A DNA stretch of 33,247 nucleotides from Bacteroidota bacterium (GCA_024280115.1 JAJRQT010000051.1:1-33247); one strand, 5' to 3'. Shown: positions 9,919-16,623, counted from the first letter of the stretch. The notes: generated by a model not told the origin, from the sequence alone. Made by a program: numbers and translations.

Positions 9919-9949
9919 ATAAATACGATGCAATAATTTTTTGGTAATA
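9919..9949 (-). promoter_or_regulatory. Conserved upstream block of small gene C
   Basis: This block is the partner of 8401-8431, with 29 of 31 identical bases. Read on the minus strand it ends in ATCGTATTTAT followed by TTGT and the ATG. Its stronger conservation than the coding region argues for a shared regulator of the two mini-genes. Confidence 0.55.
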
Positions 9950-10620
9950 GTAAAAATAGGGCAGGTAAAAACAGTATTTCCAGTTTTATAACTTTTACGT
10001 TTTGAATTTTACTAGCCAGAATTTTTTTTGAAAATTATATTAAGACCGCTTCGATTAAATATTTGCTAATTTTTTGTGGAAAAAAAATTGAATCAATCAT
10101 TGTTTGGAGTTGAATTATATACTTAGAAGAGGTTGAATTTTAATATTTACAAAACGCTGTGTAAGAGGGAGTTATGTATGTGCCACCCCCTGACATAATA
10201 AGGGGTACTGACCGGGGGGAGGGGCGGTCATTCGATACCTATCCCCTCTGTACATTGAATGTCCGACATAATTATTGTACTACATAATGTACGTACAAAC
10301 CATCTGGTTCAATTTAGACAGTAACAGAACATGTTGAAATTTTCCCTGATTGTATAGTGAGGGTTGGTTCTACAATAGTATCGTATTTGTGATTTTCTCA
10401 AAGTAGCGAATGTGATTAGTGCATCATTTGAATGATAAAATACCAATATTCTGCACTGAACATTATTTATCATCATTTCGATCCTTGCTATATGATACTT
10501 GATTAAACTAACTGTTACCTTATTTTTTCCAAATACGTAAAGTTGCTTCATATGTAATTATTGGTGAGTAAATAAACGTTCTTATAATTGATGCCTCCGC
10601 AACAGGAGAGCATGGTTTGC
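9950..10620. other. Long intergenic stretch with GC-rich hairpins
   Basis: I see no convincing gene here. A possible 80-codon minus-strand frame at 10309-10551 has no recognisable features. The left part is very AT-rich. Around 10180-10300 the composition changes sharply: a C-run/G-run hairpin (CCCCT 10186-10190 with AGGGG 10201-10205), a second hairpin (TGACCG 10209-10214 with CGGTCA 10225-10230, G-rich loop) and a dyad TTGTAC/GTACAA (10275-10280, 10293-10298). It may hold recombination subsites for the adjacent serine recombinase or a structured RNA. Confidence 0.4.
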
Positions 10621-11304
10621 TTATGCCACTTGTTGAGCACCTGACTTGTCTGAGGAAGTATAATTTGCATTAATCATTCCATACTTCTCACCAATCCTTC
10701 TTGCTTTAATAATTGTTTTATTTGAAGAATTGGTATGAGAACTGATTTCTCTGATTGTGCGACCTTTATTCAACCATCGAATTATTTCCTTTGTCTTTTC
10801 TTTATCAAGAAATTTTTTGTCGGACTCATTAGTATTTGTTGGTCTGCCTAACTTACCACCTTTTTGCACATATACCATTCTTCCTGTTGCTGTCCGCTCT
10901 TTGATATTTTCGAGTTCCATTTCATATAGAGAGGACATGACAGAACTTATCATCTTCCAGATTGGGTTTTTCTTATTATTGGGTCTGCTTTGGAGTCCTA
11001 TATTTCGAACAGTTACATTTATCCCATTTTCTTCCAACCATTCAAGTGTTGAAATGACATCACCAGTATTTCTACCCAATCTTGAGAATTCTTCTGTTAC
11101 CAATTCCTTAACCAGTCCTTGTTCAACAAGATTGACAAGTTCTTTTCCTTTCGGTCGCTCCTTAAAGGGAATGGTGCCTGAAATCTTGTCAAACAAAATC
11201 AGATCGTATTGATCAGTATCAATTCCAAACCTATCTCCTGTTTGCTGGATAGTACTCACACGATTATATTTTACTTTCATTTTACCATTCATTTTTGTTG
11301 CCAT
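10621..11304 (-). CDS. Serine recombinase (resolvase/invertase family)
   Basis: This 227-residue protein cuts and rejoins DNA through a covalent phosphoserine intermediate. The catalytic serine lies in YNRVSTIQQ (Ser17). The family segments DKISGTIPFKERPKGKEL, VTEEFSRLGRNTGDVISTLEWLEENGI and a long E-helix region (ISSVMSSLYEMELENIKERTATG) are present. GKLGRP then leads to a C-terminal helix-turn-helix (TIREISSHTNSSNKTIIKARRI), as in Hin- and Tn3-type enzymes. An internal Met9 (MKVKYNRVS) is an alternative start. The gene is transcribed away from the XRE regulator at 11505; the 200-bp spacer holds the twin operators. It could resolve, invert or mobilise part of the island. No transposase partner is seen. 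Confidence 0.88.
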   Translation of the reverse strand: MATKMNGKMKVKYNRVSTIQQTGDRFGIDTDQYDLILFDKISGTIPFKERPKGKELVNLVEQGLVKELVTEEFSRLGRNTGDVISTLEWLEENGINVTVRNIGLQSRPNNKKNPIWKMISSVMSSLYEMELENIKERTATGRMVYVQKGGKLGRPTNTNESDKKFLDKEKTKEIIRWLNKGRTIREISSHTNSSNKTIIKARRIGEKYGMINANYTSSDKSGAQQVA

Positions 11305-11415
11305 TTAAGTCACACATTTATTTTACATCAAAATCTATTGTGGTGTTGTAATAGGTTGGTTCATCCTGCTGTCTTTTATATCAAGATTAAATGGGAAACA
11401 CATAAACATATCATT

Positions 11416-11433
11416 TGCCTATTAATATGGGCA
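11416..11433. promoter_or_regulatory. Operator copy 1 upstream of the XRE regulator
   Basis: An 18-bp site, TGCCTATTAATATGGGCA, with near-dyad symmetry (outer TGCC/GGCA plus an AT pair on each side). An identical copy lies exactly 40 bp downstream. It is in the divergent spacer between the recombinase and the XRE gene, so it could control either. Confidence 0.7.
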
Positions 11434-11455
11434 AGTTAATAATATTCCGTAACAA

Positions 11456-11473
11456 TGCCTATTAATATGGGCA
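11456..11473. promoter_or_regulatory. Operator copy 2 upstream of the XRE regulator
   Basis: Identical to 11416-11433 in all 18 positions. It lies 31 bp before the XRE start codon and just upstream of a -7-like TATCTTTA (11481-11488), so a bound protein would cover the -33 region of that promoter. Autoregulation by the XRE protein is the natural inference. Confidence 0.7.
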
Positions 11474-11504
11474 GAATATTTATCTTTATAAAAAGACTAT
11501 CACG

Positions 11505-11747
11505 ATGAAGCCTAAAACGATTAAAGAAGAGGATCAAGAATTATTAAAAGCGATTGGTCGAAAAATTAAGGAATTACGGAAAGAGAGAAAGATTGGATAT
11601 ATCGAATTAGCAAATGAAATTGGTATTTCTCGTAATGCATTAAATCTGATCGAGAATGGGAGAGTGTATTTTAACATTTCTTCTCTTCTTCAAATTTTGA
11701 AATACTTTGAACTAACAACGCAAGATTTTTTTAAAGACTTGAAGTAG
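11505..11747 (+). CDS. XRE-family regulator, controller (C)-protein-like
   Basis: An 80-residue single-domain Cro/C1-type DNA-binding protein. The helix-turn-helix lies in YIELANEIGISRNALNLIENGRV (about residues 28-50), after a basic helix AIGRKIKELRKERKIG. The last helix region is SSLLQILKYFELTTQDFF. The size and lack of a second domain match controller proteins that time expression of restriction-modification systems. Two identical operators 40 bp apart lie directly upstream, a layout consistent with feedback control. The two nuclease-like genes at 12027 and 13371 follow on the same strand, making them likely targets. An ordinary island repressor that controls the divergent recombinase is the alternative. 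Confidence 0.82.
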   Translation: MKPKTIKEEDQELLKAIGRKIKELRKERKIGYIELANEIGISRNALNLIENGRVYFNISSLLQILKYFELTTQDFFKDLK

Positions 11748-11760
11748 GCATCGTAATAAT

Positions 11761-11778
11761 TTACCAAGACCTTGGTAA
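11761..11778. repeat. 18-bp inverted repeat after the XRE gene
   Basis: TTACCAAG-AC-CTTGGTAA is an 8-bp perfect inverted repeat with a 2-bp centre, 13 bp after the XRE stop codon. There is no T-run, so it fits a protein-binding dyad better than a terminator. Confidence 0.5.
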
Positions 11779-11924
11779 GCTATATGAGTGGCATATCTAT
11801 ATTTTTATATTGAAAAGAAGTTAAGAATAGCATATACGTACCTGTATTATGCTTAAACCAGCTCAAAAGTCCATAGGATGCTTTAAGTTTAGAATTAAAT
11901 ACATAATGGATATAAACTTTTAGG

Positions 11925-11955
11925 ATTGAACCATGCGTTAGTAGCAAGGTTCAAT
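11925..11955. repeat. Inverted repeat upstream of the first nuclease-like gene
   Basis: ATTGAACC (11925-11932) and GGTTCAAT (11948-11955) are perfect 8-bp arms around a 15-base loop, 71 bp before the start at 12027. It could form a leader hairpin or an operator. It is unrelated to the XRE operators in sequence. Confidence 0.45.
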
Positions 11956-12026
11956 GAAAAATGATATTTACAAGTAAAATTTATTCTGTGTTTGGTACAG
12001 TATAATAGCTAATTATCTAATAAATA

Positions 12027-13328
12027 ATGAAATATAAAGAGAGCAAGATAATCCTTGAGCAAAATTTTGAAGTGGCATCAAAATTCCTTGATAACCTTGA
12101 AAGTACAGAACGTATTCAAAAAGGATTTAATACTGGTACTTCAACTAATTTACATTATTATTTAAATAATTGGTTTTTATTTCGGGTAGAATTTTTTGGG
12201 CATGATGCTATTAAAATAGATTATCGGAATCGCAAAATACCCAATAAAATCAGTAAATCTTTAGACTTCTTTGCTGTTCTAAAAAAGTTAGTTGCGAATT
12301 CTAATCCACAAAATCACCATAATTTCTATCAAGAAATAATTGTCATTAACAATTCAAATAAAGAGTATCTTGAGTTACTTGATGAAGCTACCGAGGTTTA
12401 TTATAAGCAGACAGATTTCACAGATTTAGCAAATAATATCGTTCAACAAAACAGACCATCAATTTCTAATATAAAATCGAAGCAAAGTGTTGAACAATCA
12501 AGACAAAATAGAATACAAGCAAAAAATTCAAACATCAGAAATGCTTCTGGAATTAATGAAGGTTATTATAAAATAAACAGAGAAGAAAGAAATCTATGTG
12601 CTATTCTATTTCATACATTATTACTTGACGACAATTTGAATTTATTCTTGAAGAAAATTGGATGCGATTTTCCAATTATAGATTCTGAGATAGGTATTTA
12701 CTTGGAATATGCCTTTATAAGAGATATATGGGAAAATATCAGAAATAAGTTTGGGATAACTGAGGGAAACAAAATAAAAAGGAAAATCATTTTGGATAAC
12801 CTGAACTTATCAAATACAGAAAAATTAGAAGCAATGTCTGTTTTTGATTTTAACAATTTTTTTGTTCGATCAATAACAAGAAATCCGTCTTCTAAAGAAA
12901 TTGAAAGTCCAGGCAATTGGAGTATTGAAAAATATGACACAAATATCCAGGATAATGACGAATTCTTAACTGCATGCAAATTCAAATGGAGTTTTAATGC
13001 TAAACCAGATATTGTAATTAATACCTCAAATGATCATGCAATTTGTATTGAGGGCAAGTTTAAGAGTGGAGAAGGTAGTTATCCAACAAATAAAAATGAA
13101 AAAAGCATTTTCCATAGAAGAGGTATCCCTTTTGTTGGTCAACTTTCAATTCAAGTAGTAATTATGAATCTTTTGGGTATAGATTCCAAATTTGTTTTAT
13201 TAGCAAATAGTCGTATTACTTCGAATACACATGATTTTTACACATGGAAAGAAGTATTTAATGAATTAGAAACGTCAAATTGCCCTACTTTTATTAAAGA
13301 ATGGTTGAACCGAAGTGATATTAAGTAA
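12027..13328 (+). CDS. Putative PD-(D/E)XK nuclease-domain protein (433 aa)
   Basis: I do not recognise a named family. The C-terminal third carries a PD-(D/E)XK-like core: Pro327-Asp328 in KPDIVINTSND, then strand ICIEGK with Glu342 and Lys344, followed by a helix with glutamine (GQLSIQVVIM). This would be a metal-dependent nuclease site. The first 150 residues look like a separate domain (NNWFLFRVEFFGHDAIKIDYRNRK), possibly for binding DNA or a ligand. A polar Ser/Gln/Asn-rich linker (about residues 140-180) joins it to a helical middle region. The gene lies 279 bp after the controller-like regulator and 42 bp before a second PD-(D/E)XK gene. The context suggests a restriction or phage-defence effector, and this is inference. 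Confidence 0.65.
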   Translation: MKYKESKIILEQNFEVASKFLDNLESTERIQKGFNTGTSTNLHYYLNNWFLFRVEFFGHDAIKIDYRNRKIPNKISKSLDFFAVLKKLVANSNPQNHHNFYQEIIVINNSNKEYLELLDEATEVYYKQTDFTDLANNIVQQNRPSISNIKSKQSVEQSRQNRIQAKNSNIRNASGINEGYYKINREERNLCAILFHTLLLDDNLNLFLKKIGCDFPIIDSEIGIYLEYAFIRDIWENIRNKFGITEGNKIKRKIILDNLNLSNTEKLEAMSVFDFNNFFVRSITRNPSSKEIESPGNWSIEKYDTNIQDNDEFLTACKFKWSFNAKPDIVINTSNDHAICIEGKFKSGEGSYPTNKNEKSIFHRRGIPFVGQLSIQVVIMNLLGIDSKFVLLANSRITSNTHDFYTWKEVFNELETSNCPTFIKEWLNRSDIK

Positions 13329-13370
13329 AACAACCCGATTTTAAGGGAAAACATTATTGAAATTTAAAAA

Positions 13371-14339
13371 ATGAATATTTTTAAAGCACTAAGCCAAGGA
13401 GATGGAAGTATAAATGAAACAAATGTCACTTCCTTTTTCAGTTTTATTTGTAATGAATCGAATGAGTTTAGTGCATCTTTTCTGATTCTGTTTTTGGAAG
13501 AAATAAATAAAAAACTCGATAAAGATTTAATAGAAATACAAGGAAACTCCTATCGCCAAAAAGTAGAATGTTTTAAGAGTAGATATACTTTTTCTGCTCA
13601 ACCAGAATATAGATTGCAATTTGGTAGAGAGATTCAGGATCTGGACATTTTATTCACGATTTCGGATAAAAAAGGGGAAGCAGATTTATACTATTTGTTG
13701 ATAGAGAATAAAATCAAAAAATCTTCCTACATAAAAGACCAGTGCAAACTTCAATACGATTTATTTAAAAAAATTGAAGACTTCCAGGAAGAGACTCCTG
13801 TTATATCTGTATTAATTTCTCCTGATGATGAAAAGTTTCAGGGGATGATAAATTCGGTGAAGACCGAGAATGATTTATCAGTTTGGTTTAAGTGGGAAAC
13901 CGACAAGGAAAATAGCATTGTGGAAATATTTAAATCACTCATTCAATTGGAAAATAGTGGAGAGATTTCACCAATTGATAATAATGCTAAATACATTCTA
14001 AAGTCTTTTATTGACTATATCTCCAATGAATTAAGTGCTACTAACAGAAAAGGAAGTTATAATAAAAGTATTGCTGGAGCAGAGGTAGTGGATCAATGTG
14101 AATTCAAAAGAAACGGGAAAATATATTTTCTGAAAAGATATGACAACAAGATGATTAGAATTTTCGACAGTGAAAATAATTTACAGAATGAACCTGTAAA
14201 ACCGATTTTAAGAGAGATTATTCAAAACTATTCATTGGCAGTTTCTTTGGAAAGAAGTCCAGGGAAACCCAAGAATACCCAAATTTTAGGCAGGGATGTG
14301 ATAATCGAAATGAAAAATGATCATAACAATGGTAGCTGA
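13371..14339 (+). CDS. PD-(D/E)XK nuclease superfamily protein (322 aa)
   Basis: The nuclease core is visible: Asp92 in IQDLDILFTISD, then the strand YYLLIENK with Glu112 and Lys114, then a helix with a QxxxQY pattern (KDQCKLQYDLF). This is the arrangement of the PD-(D/E)XK superfamily and resembles the PDDEXK_4-type proteins often found in defence islands. The N-terminus (FSFICNESNEFSASFLILFLEEI) is the typical helical lead-in of that group. The C-terminal 120 residues (from about 200) are unassigned and end in a basic, hydrophilic tail. The gene follows the 433-residue nuclease-like gene by 42 bp on the same strand and is probably cotranscribed. Substrate is unknown; DNA or RNA cleavage in defence is plausible. 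Confidence 0.72.
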   Translation: MNIFKALSQGDGSINETNVTSFFSFICNESNEFSASFLILFLEEINKKLDKDLIEIQGNSYRQKVECFKSRYTFSAQPEYRLQFGREIQDLDILFTISDKKGEADLYYLLIENKIKKSSYIKDQCKLQYDLFKKIEDFQEETPVISVLISPDDEKFQGMINSVKTENDLSVWFKWETDKENSIVEIFKSLIQLENSGEISPIDNNAKYILKSFIDYISNELSATNRKGSYNKSIAGAEVVDQCEFKRNGKIYFLKRYDNKMIRIFDSENNLQNEPVKPILREIIQNYSLAVSLERSPGKPKNTQILGRDVIIEMKNDHNNGS

Positions 14340-14536
14340 TTCACAACCAATAATCTGGATAAATAAAACAAATTAACACTGCTTATTTTTTTACAACTAT
14401 TCGTCCATAGGTATTAATTTAAATCAATAAGGTTTTCAAAATAGGTTCAGATAACTAAATATGTATTTATCCAAATACGGGATGATTGCATTGTGTTTTT
14501 AAGAACCTAAAATGAATACGTATTGGTGGTTAAAGA

Positions 14537-14701
14537 TTAGTATCCAGAGTTTACTGCTTTGGTATATATTGTCTCCAGCAGGATTCTAATAATTTCTGAT
14601 TTACTATAATTCGGTAATACTTTCTTTTGCAACAAATCAAACATCTGTATCTGTCGATTTGTAAGACGAAAAGATATTTTTTGATTTAGTGTGTTTTCCA
14701 T
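14537..14701 (-). CDS. 54-aa ribbon-helix-helix-like protein
   Basis: A short minus-strand gene reads MENTLNQKISFRLTNRQIQ and continues with a leucine-rich helix to a TAA. The pattern of a basic beta strand (KISFRLTNRQ), helix (IQMFDLLQKK) and second helix after NYSKSE (IIRILLETIY) is that of CopG/Arc-type ribbon-helix-helix DNA-binding proteins. Such proteins act as small repressors, antitoxins or relaxosome factors. The same ATAAATACGAT box found before mini-genes B and C lies upstream (14718-14728), 16 bp from the ATG. No partner toxin gene is adjacent. It stands alone between the nuclease gene and the CAP-domain gene, both convergent or colinear at some distance. Confidence 0.6.
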   Translation of the reverse strand: MENTLNQKISFRLTNRQIQMFDLLQKKVLPNYSKSEIIRILLETIYTKAVNSGY

Positions 14702-14717
14702 ATGTCTGCCATTTAGT

Positions 14718-14728
14718 ATAAATACGAT
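14718..14728 (-). promoter_or_regulatory. Third copy of the ATCGTATTTAT box
   Basis: The minus strand reads ATCGTATTTAT, identical to the boxes before genes B (8401-8411) and C (9919-9929). Here it precedes the ribbon-helix-helix gene by 16 bp. All three genes are on the minus strand of the island, so the box may be a shared promoter element or a common binding site. Confidence 0.45.
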
Positions 14729-14835
14729 AGACTTGAAAAACTTTATTTATAAAAGTACTATGAATTAAGTGAATTTAAATTTGGTCTTGATGATAAGGGA
14801 GTAACGGAATCAATTATAATAACGCTAAGCTGAAC

Positions 14836-15219
14836 TTACTTTAGTCTCATTACATAATACCATTCCTTGCCGTTAGTAGCCATTGCTACACCAACTTTTT
14901 TAAAATCTCTATCAACCATGTTCCGGTAATGACCAGCAGAATTAGCCCATATCATAATGGGATTCTTTGATGAAGTACTCATGGCAATGTTTTCTCCGAC
15001 ATTATATTTTAATCGAGGGTCATGTTCAAACCGTCCTGTCCGGGCAAGTTTCTTTGCATATCTTTTACATTTGGCTGTTAATTTAGGATCAAGTTTGAGA
15101 GGCTGAGTGCCAACTTCTTTTCTCAATTGATTAACTTCTGCAATACAGGTCTTTTCGAATTCTGTTGTTTTATTAAATGGAAGGAAAATTACTAAAAAGA
15201 CTATTAACAGTTTTAGCAT
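14836..15219 (-). CDS. Secreted CAP-domain (SCP/PR1-like) protein
   Basis: This 127-residue protein begins with a hydrophobic signal peptide (MLKLLIVFLVIFLPF). A single CAP domain fills the rest: EVNQLRKEVGTQPLKLDPKLTAKCKRYAKKLA, then FEHDPR, NVGENIA, the helix IMIWANSAGHYRNMVDRDFKKVGVAMA and a closing strand WYYVMRLK. The histidines of FEHD and GHYRNM and the glutamate of GENIA correspond to the CAP cavity residues. Bacterial CAP proteins are exported; roles proposed include cell-wall or ligand binding, with no general enzyme activity. The gene is monocistronic and lies inside the island between regulatory and replication genes, so it is a cargo gene whose link to defence is not clear. Confidence 0.85.
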   Translation of the reverse strand: MLKLLIVFLVIFLPFNKTTEFEKTCIAEVNQLRKEVGTQPLKLDPKLTAKCKRYAKKLARTGRFEHDPRLKYNVGENIAMSTSSKNPIMIWANSAGHYRNMVDRDFKKVGVAMATNGKEWYYVMRLK

Positions 15220-15748
15220 AAAAAGTTCTGAATACTTAAAAAATCTATTTTGCTAATATATTTACGTGCAAGAACAATAATTGTTGGTCTTATGACTACC
15301 AGTATTTAATGTGGGTTTCAAATTGAAATGGATCATGGAAGTTGTGCGTGAGGGTGGTGCAAAACAGTTAATAAGGTGATTTTGGGGCAGTTCCTTGGTA
15401 ATTCCTGTTTAAAACTATAATAGAAGGCTGTGGATAGTTTTATTAAATACCGAATAATCAACTATAAACTTAGTTACATCCCGCTATTAGCTGGATATTG
15501 AATATAAATCATTGAGGTCATCAAATTTTACTTTATGCTAAACGATTACCTTCAATTTAAACTCAGGACCAGGTTCTTAAATTTCAATAGTTAAATACAC
15601 GTCAAACAATATTGTCCGACAAATATCATGGTTTTTCTTAGTTGAAAATATGACAGTTGTAACAGATCGTATTCATTATCGTAAGTAATAAGGAATTAAA
15701 ATTAAAGGTTATAGCAAAAATTAGCAATAAAATCAGAATTCTAAAAAG
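15220..15748. other. AT-rich intergenic region without a gene
   Basis: Both strands were read and no frame looks coding. The region ends in a strong plus-strand terminator at 15749-15778 although no gene precedes it on that strand, so a small RNA could end there. A motif TTGTCCGACAA at 15614-15624 has a near-mirror, ATTGTCGGAC, at 15791-15800. Confidence 0.4.
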
Positions 15749-15778
15749 ACCCTTTGGTCAGTGGTCAAAGGGTTTTTT
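15749..15778 (+). terminator. Intrinsic terminator
   Basis: ACCCTTTG (15749-15756) pairs with CAAAGGGT (15766-15773) over a 9-base loop, followed directly by a run of T. There is no obvious gene on the plus strand upstream, and the small membrane-protein gene starts 36 bp later. Confidence 0.7.
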
Positions 15779-15813
15779 ATTGTCAAAATAATTGTCGGAC
15801 TAAAACCATTTTT

Positions 15814-16020
15814 ATGAATATTACTTTACTCATTGGAACATCGTATTTGTGTCTTGCTATATTCAATTACCTCTACTTCATCCCGGATGAACAGAAAAAG
15901 AAAACTACTTTTGTACCCTTTCTTGGCTTTGCCCTCATAAGTCCTCTTATCTCAATAGTCTTCTATGCGTTTATGTACTTCGTTCGGTTTGTAAACTATA
16001 TTTCTAAGATCAAAGTATAG
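15814..16020 (+). CDS. Small membrane protein of unknown function
   Basis: A 68-residue protein starting MNITLLIGTSYLCLAIFNYL. It has two hydrophobic segments (about residues 3-21 and 33-56) separated by a charged loop (PDEQKKKTTF) and a basic end (YISKIKV), so it is a likely inner-membrane hairpin. A longer frame reaches back to 15754, but its first residues would lie inside the terminator at 15749-15778, so the ATG at 15814 is preferred. No homologue is recognised. Small two-helix membrane proteins in islands are sometimes toxins or immunity factors; nothing here proves that. Confidence 0.45.
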   Translation: MNITLLIGTSYLCLAIFNYLYFIPDEQKKKTTFVPFLGFALISPLISIVFYAFMYFVRFVNYISKIKV

Positions 16021-16096
16021 TCAGCCTCAATGATTAATTCAATCATTTCGTTTTTTGGTTTACCTCTTTGCATAGGTTCGATCATCTTATTGTTAG

Positions 16097-16234
16097 GTGG
16101 AACAGGTGGAATAGATAGAAGTGGGTTTGTAACATATACGAAACAGTGACAGTGAATATTAGGGGGTCTTATTTCTACTGTCACTGTTCCAATATCTTTA
16201 TATAAGTACGTTTTATCTATTCCATCTATTCCAC
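16097..16234. repeat. Nested inverted repeats, candidate origin region
   Basis: An outer pair of 21-base arms (16097-16117 and 16214-16234) matches at 19 of 21 positions. Inside them a perfect 12-base pair, AACAGTGACAGT (16142-16153) and ACTGTCACTGTT (16177-16188), surrounds 23 bases. Within the outer arms short units like TGGAATAGAT and its variant TGGAACAGG repeat. The structure lies about 180 bp before the small gene that leads into the prim-pol/VapE replication gene. A replication origin or operator cluster for that module is plausible. Confidence 0.55.
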
Positions 16235-16392
16235 ATAGCAATTATTCTTTTAAAAGAACTACCATCAACCAATGCCTACCAATAACAGAAAAAACAGCCA
16301 ATACGTATCAAAATCGCACATTATCAAAATAAATTAAAAATTATTCCTCAAATAATGACTTTTGGGTGTACCACTAAGTATTTAAAAGAGAC

Positions 16393-16406
16393 GGAAGGAA
16401 ACTTCC
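16393..16406 (+). promoter_or_regulatory. GAAA-tetraloop hairpin in leader
   Basis: GGAAG-GAAA-CTTCC forms a perfect 5-bp stem capped by a GNRA tetraloop. It ends 10 bases before the ATG at 16417 and could influence translation or stability of the replication-module mRNA. Confidence 0.4.
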
Positions 16407-16416
16407 TGATAATTTT

Positions 16417-16623
16417 ATGTTCAAAACAAAAAACAAAATGAACGAACAAAATGTAAAACGATTAAACCTGACTCTTGACAAAGAGTTCTATGAATTATTA
16501 AAACAAAGAGCCGACCAGGACTTTATCCCAATCGGCACTTATGTAAAGCAATACCTTATGAAGGCATTGCTTCCAAATAACACTTATTCTAAATGTTTAA
16601 CTCAAAATGGAAAAGTTATGTAA
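16417..16623 (+). CDS. Small RHH-like protein preceding the replication gene
   Basis: A 68-residue protein. Residues 13-52 fit a ribbon-helix-helix or MobC-like pattern: strand VKRLNLTLDKE, helix FYELLKQRADQ, then IPIGTYVKQYLMKALL. Such proteins often accompany replication or mobilisation genes as DNA-binding accessory factors. Met8 (16438) is an alternative start. The 3' end overlaps the prim-pol/VapE gene by 17 bp in another frame, which indicates coupled translation and a shared promoter. The upstream leader holds a tetraloop hairpin and, further away, the nested inverted repeats. Confidence 0.6.
   Translation: MFKTKNKMNEQNVKRLNLTLDKEFYELLKQRADQDFIPIGTYVKQYLMKALLPNNTYSKCLTQNGKVM

Noticed and set aside
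10309..10551. 80-codon minus-strand frame in the long gap
   Set aside because: No recognisable motif, no promoter-like element and composition unlike the neighbouring genes. It could be chance in AT-rich DNA.
10757..11439. Plus-strand frames opposite the serine recombinase
   Set aside because: They are antisense shadows; the minus-strand protein has the recombinase motifs.
11416..11473. Possible short CRISPR array
   Set aside because: Only two copies of an 18-bp dyad occur, with no further repeats or cas genes; operators are the simpler reading.
15754..15813. Upstream extension of the small membrane-protein gene
   Set aside because: The extra residues would be encoded inside an intrinsic terminator, so the start at 15814 is preferred.
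15996..16241. 81-codon minus-strand frame (proline-rich PPVPPNN)
   Set aside because: It runs through both arms of the nested inverted repeats and has no recognisable family. The repeated bases explain its composition better than coding constraint.
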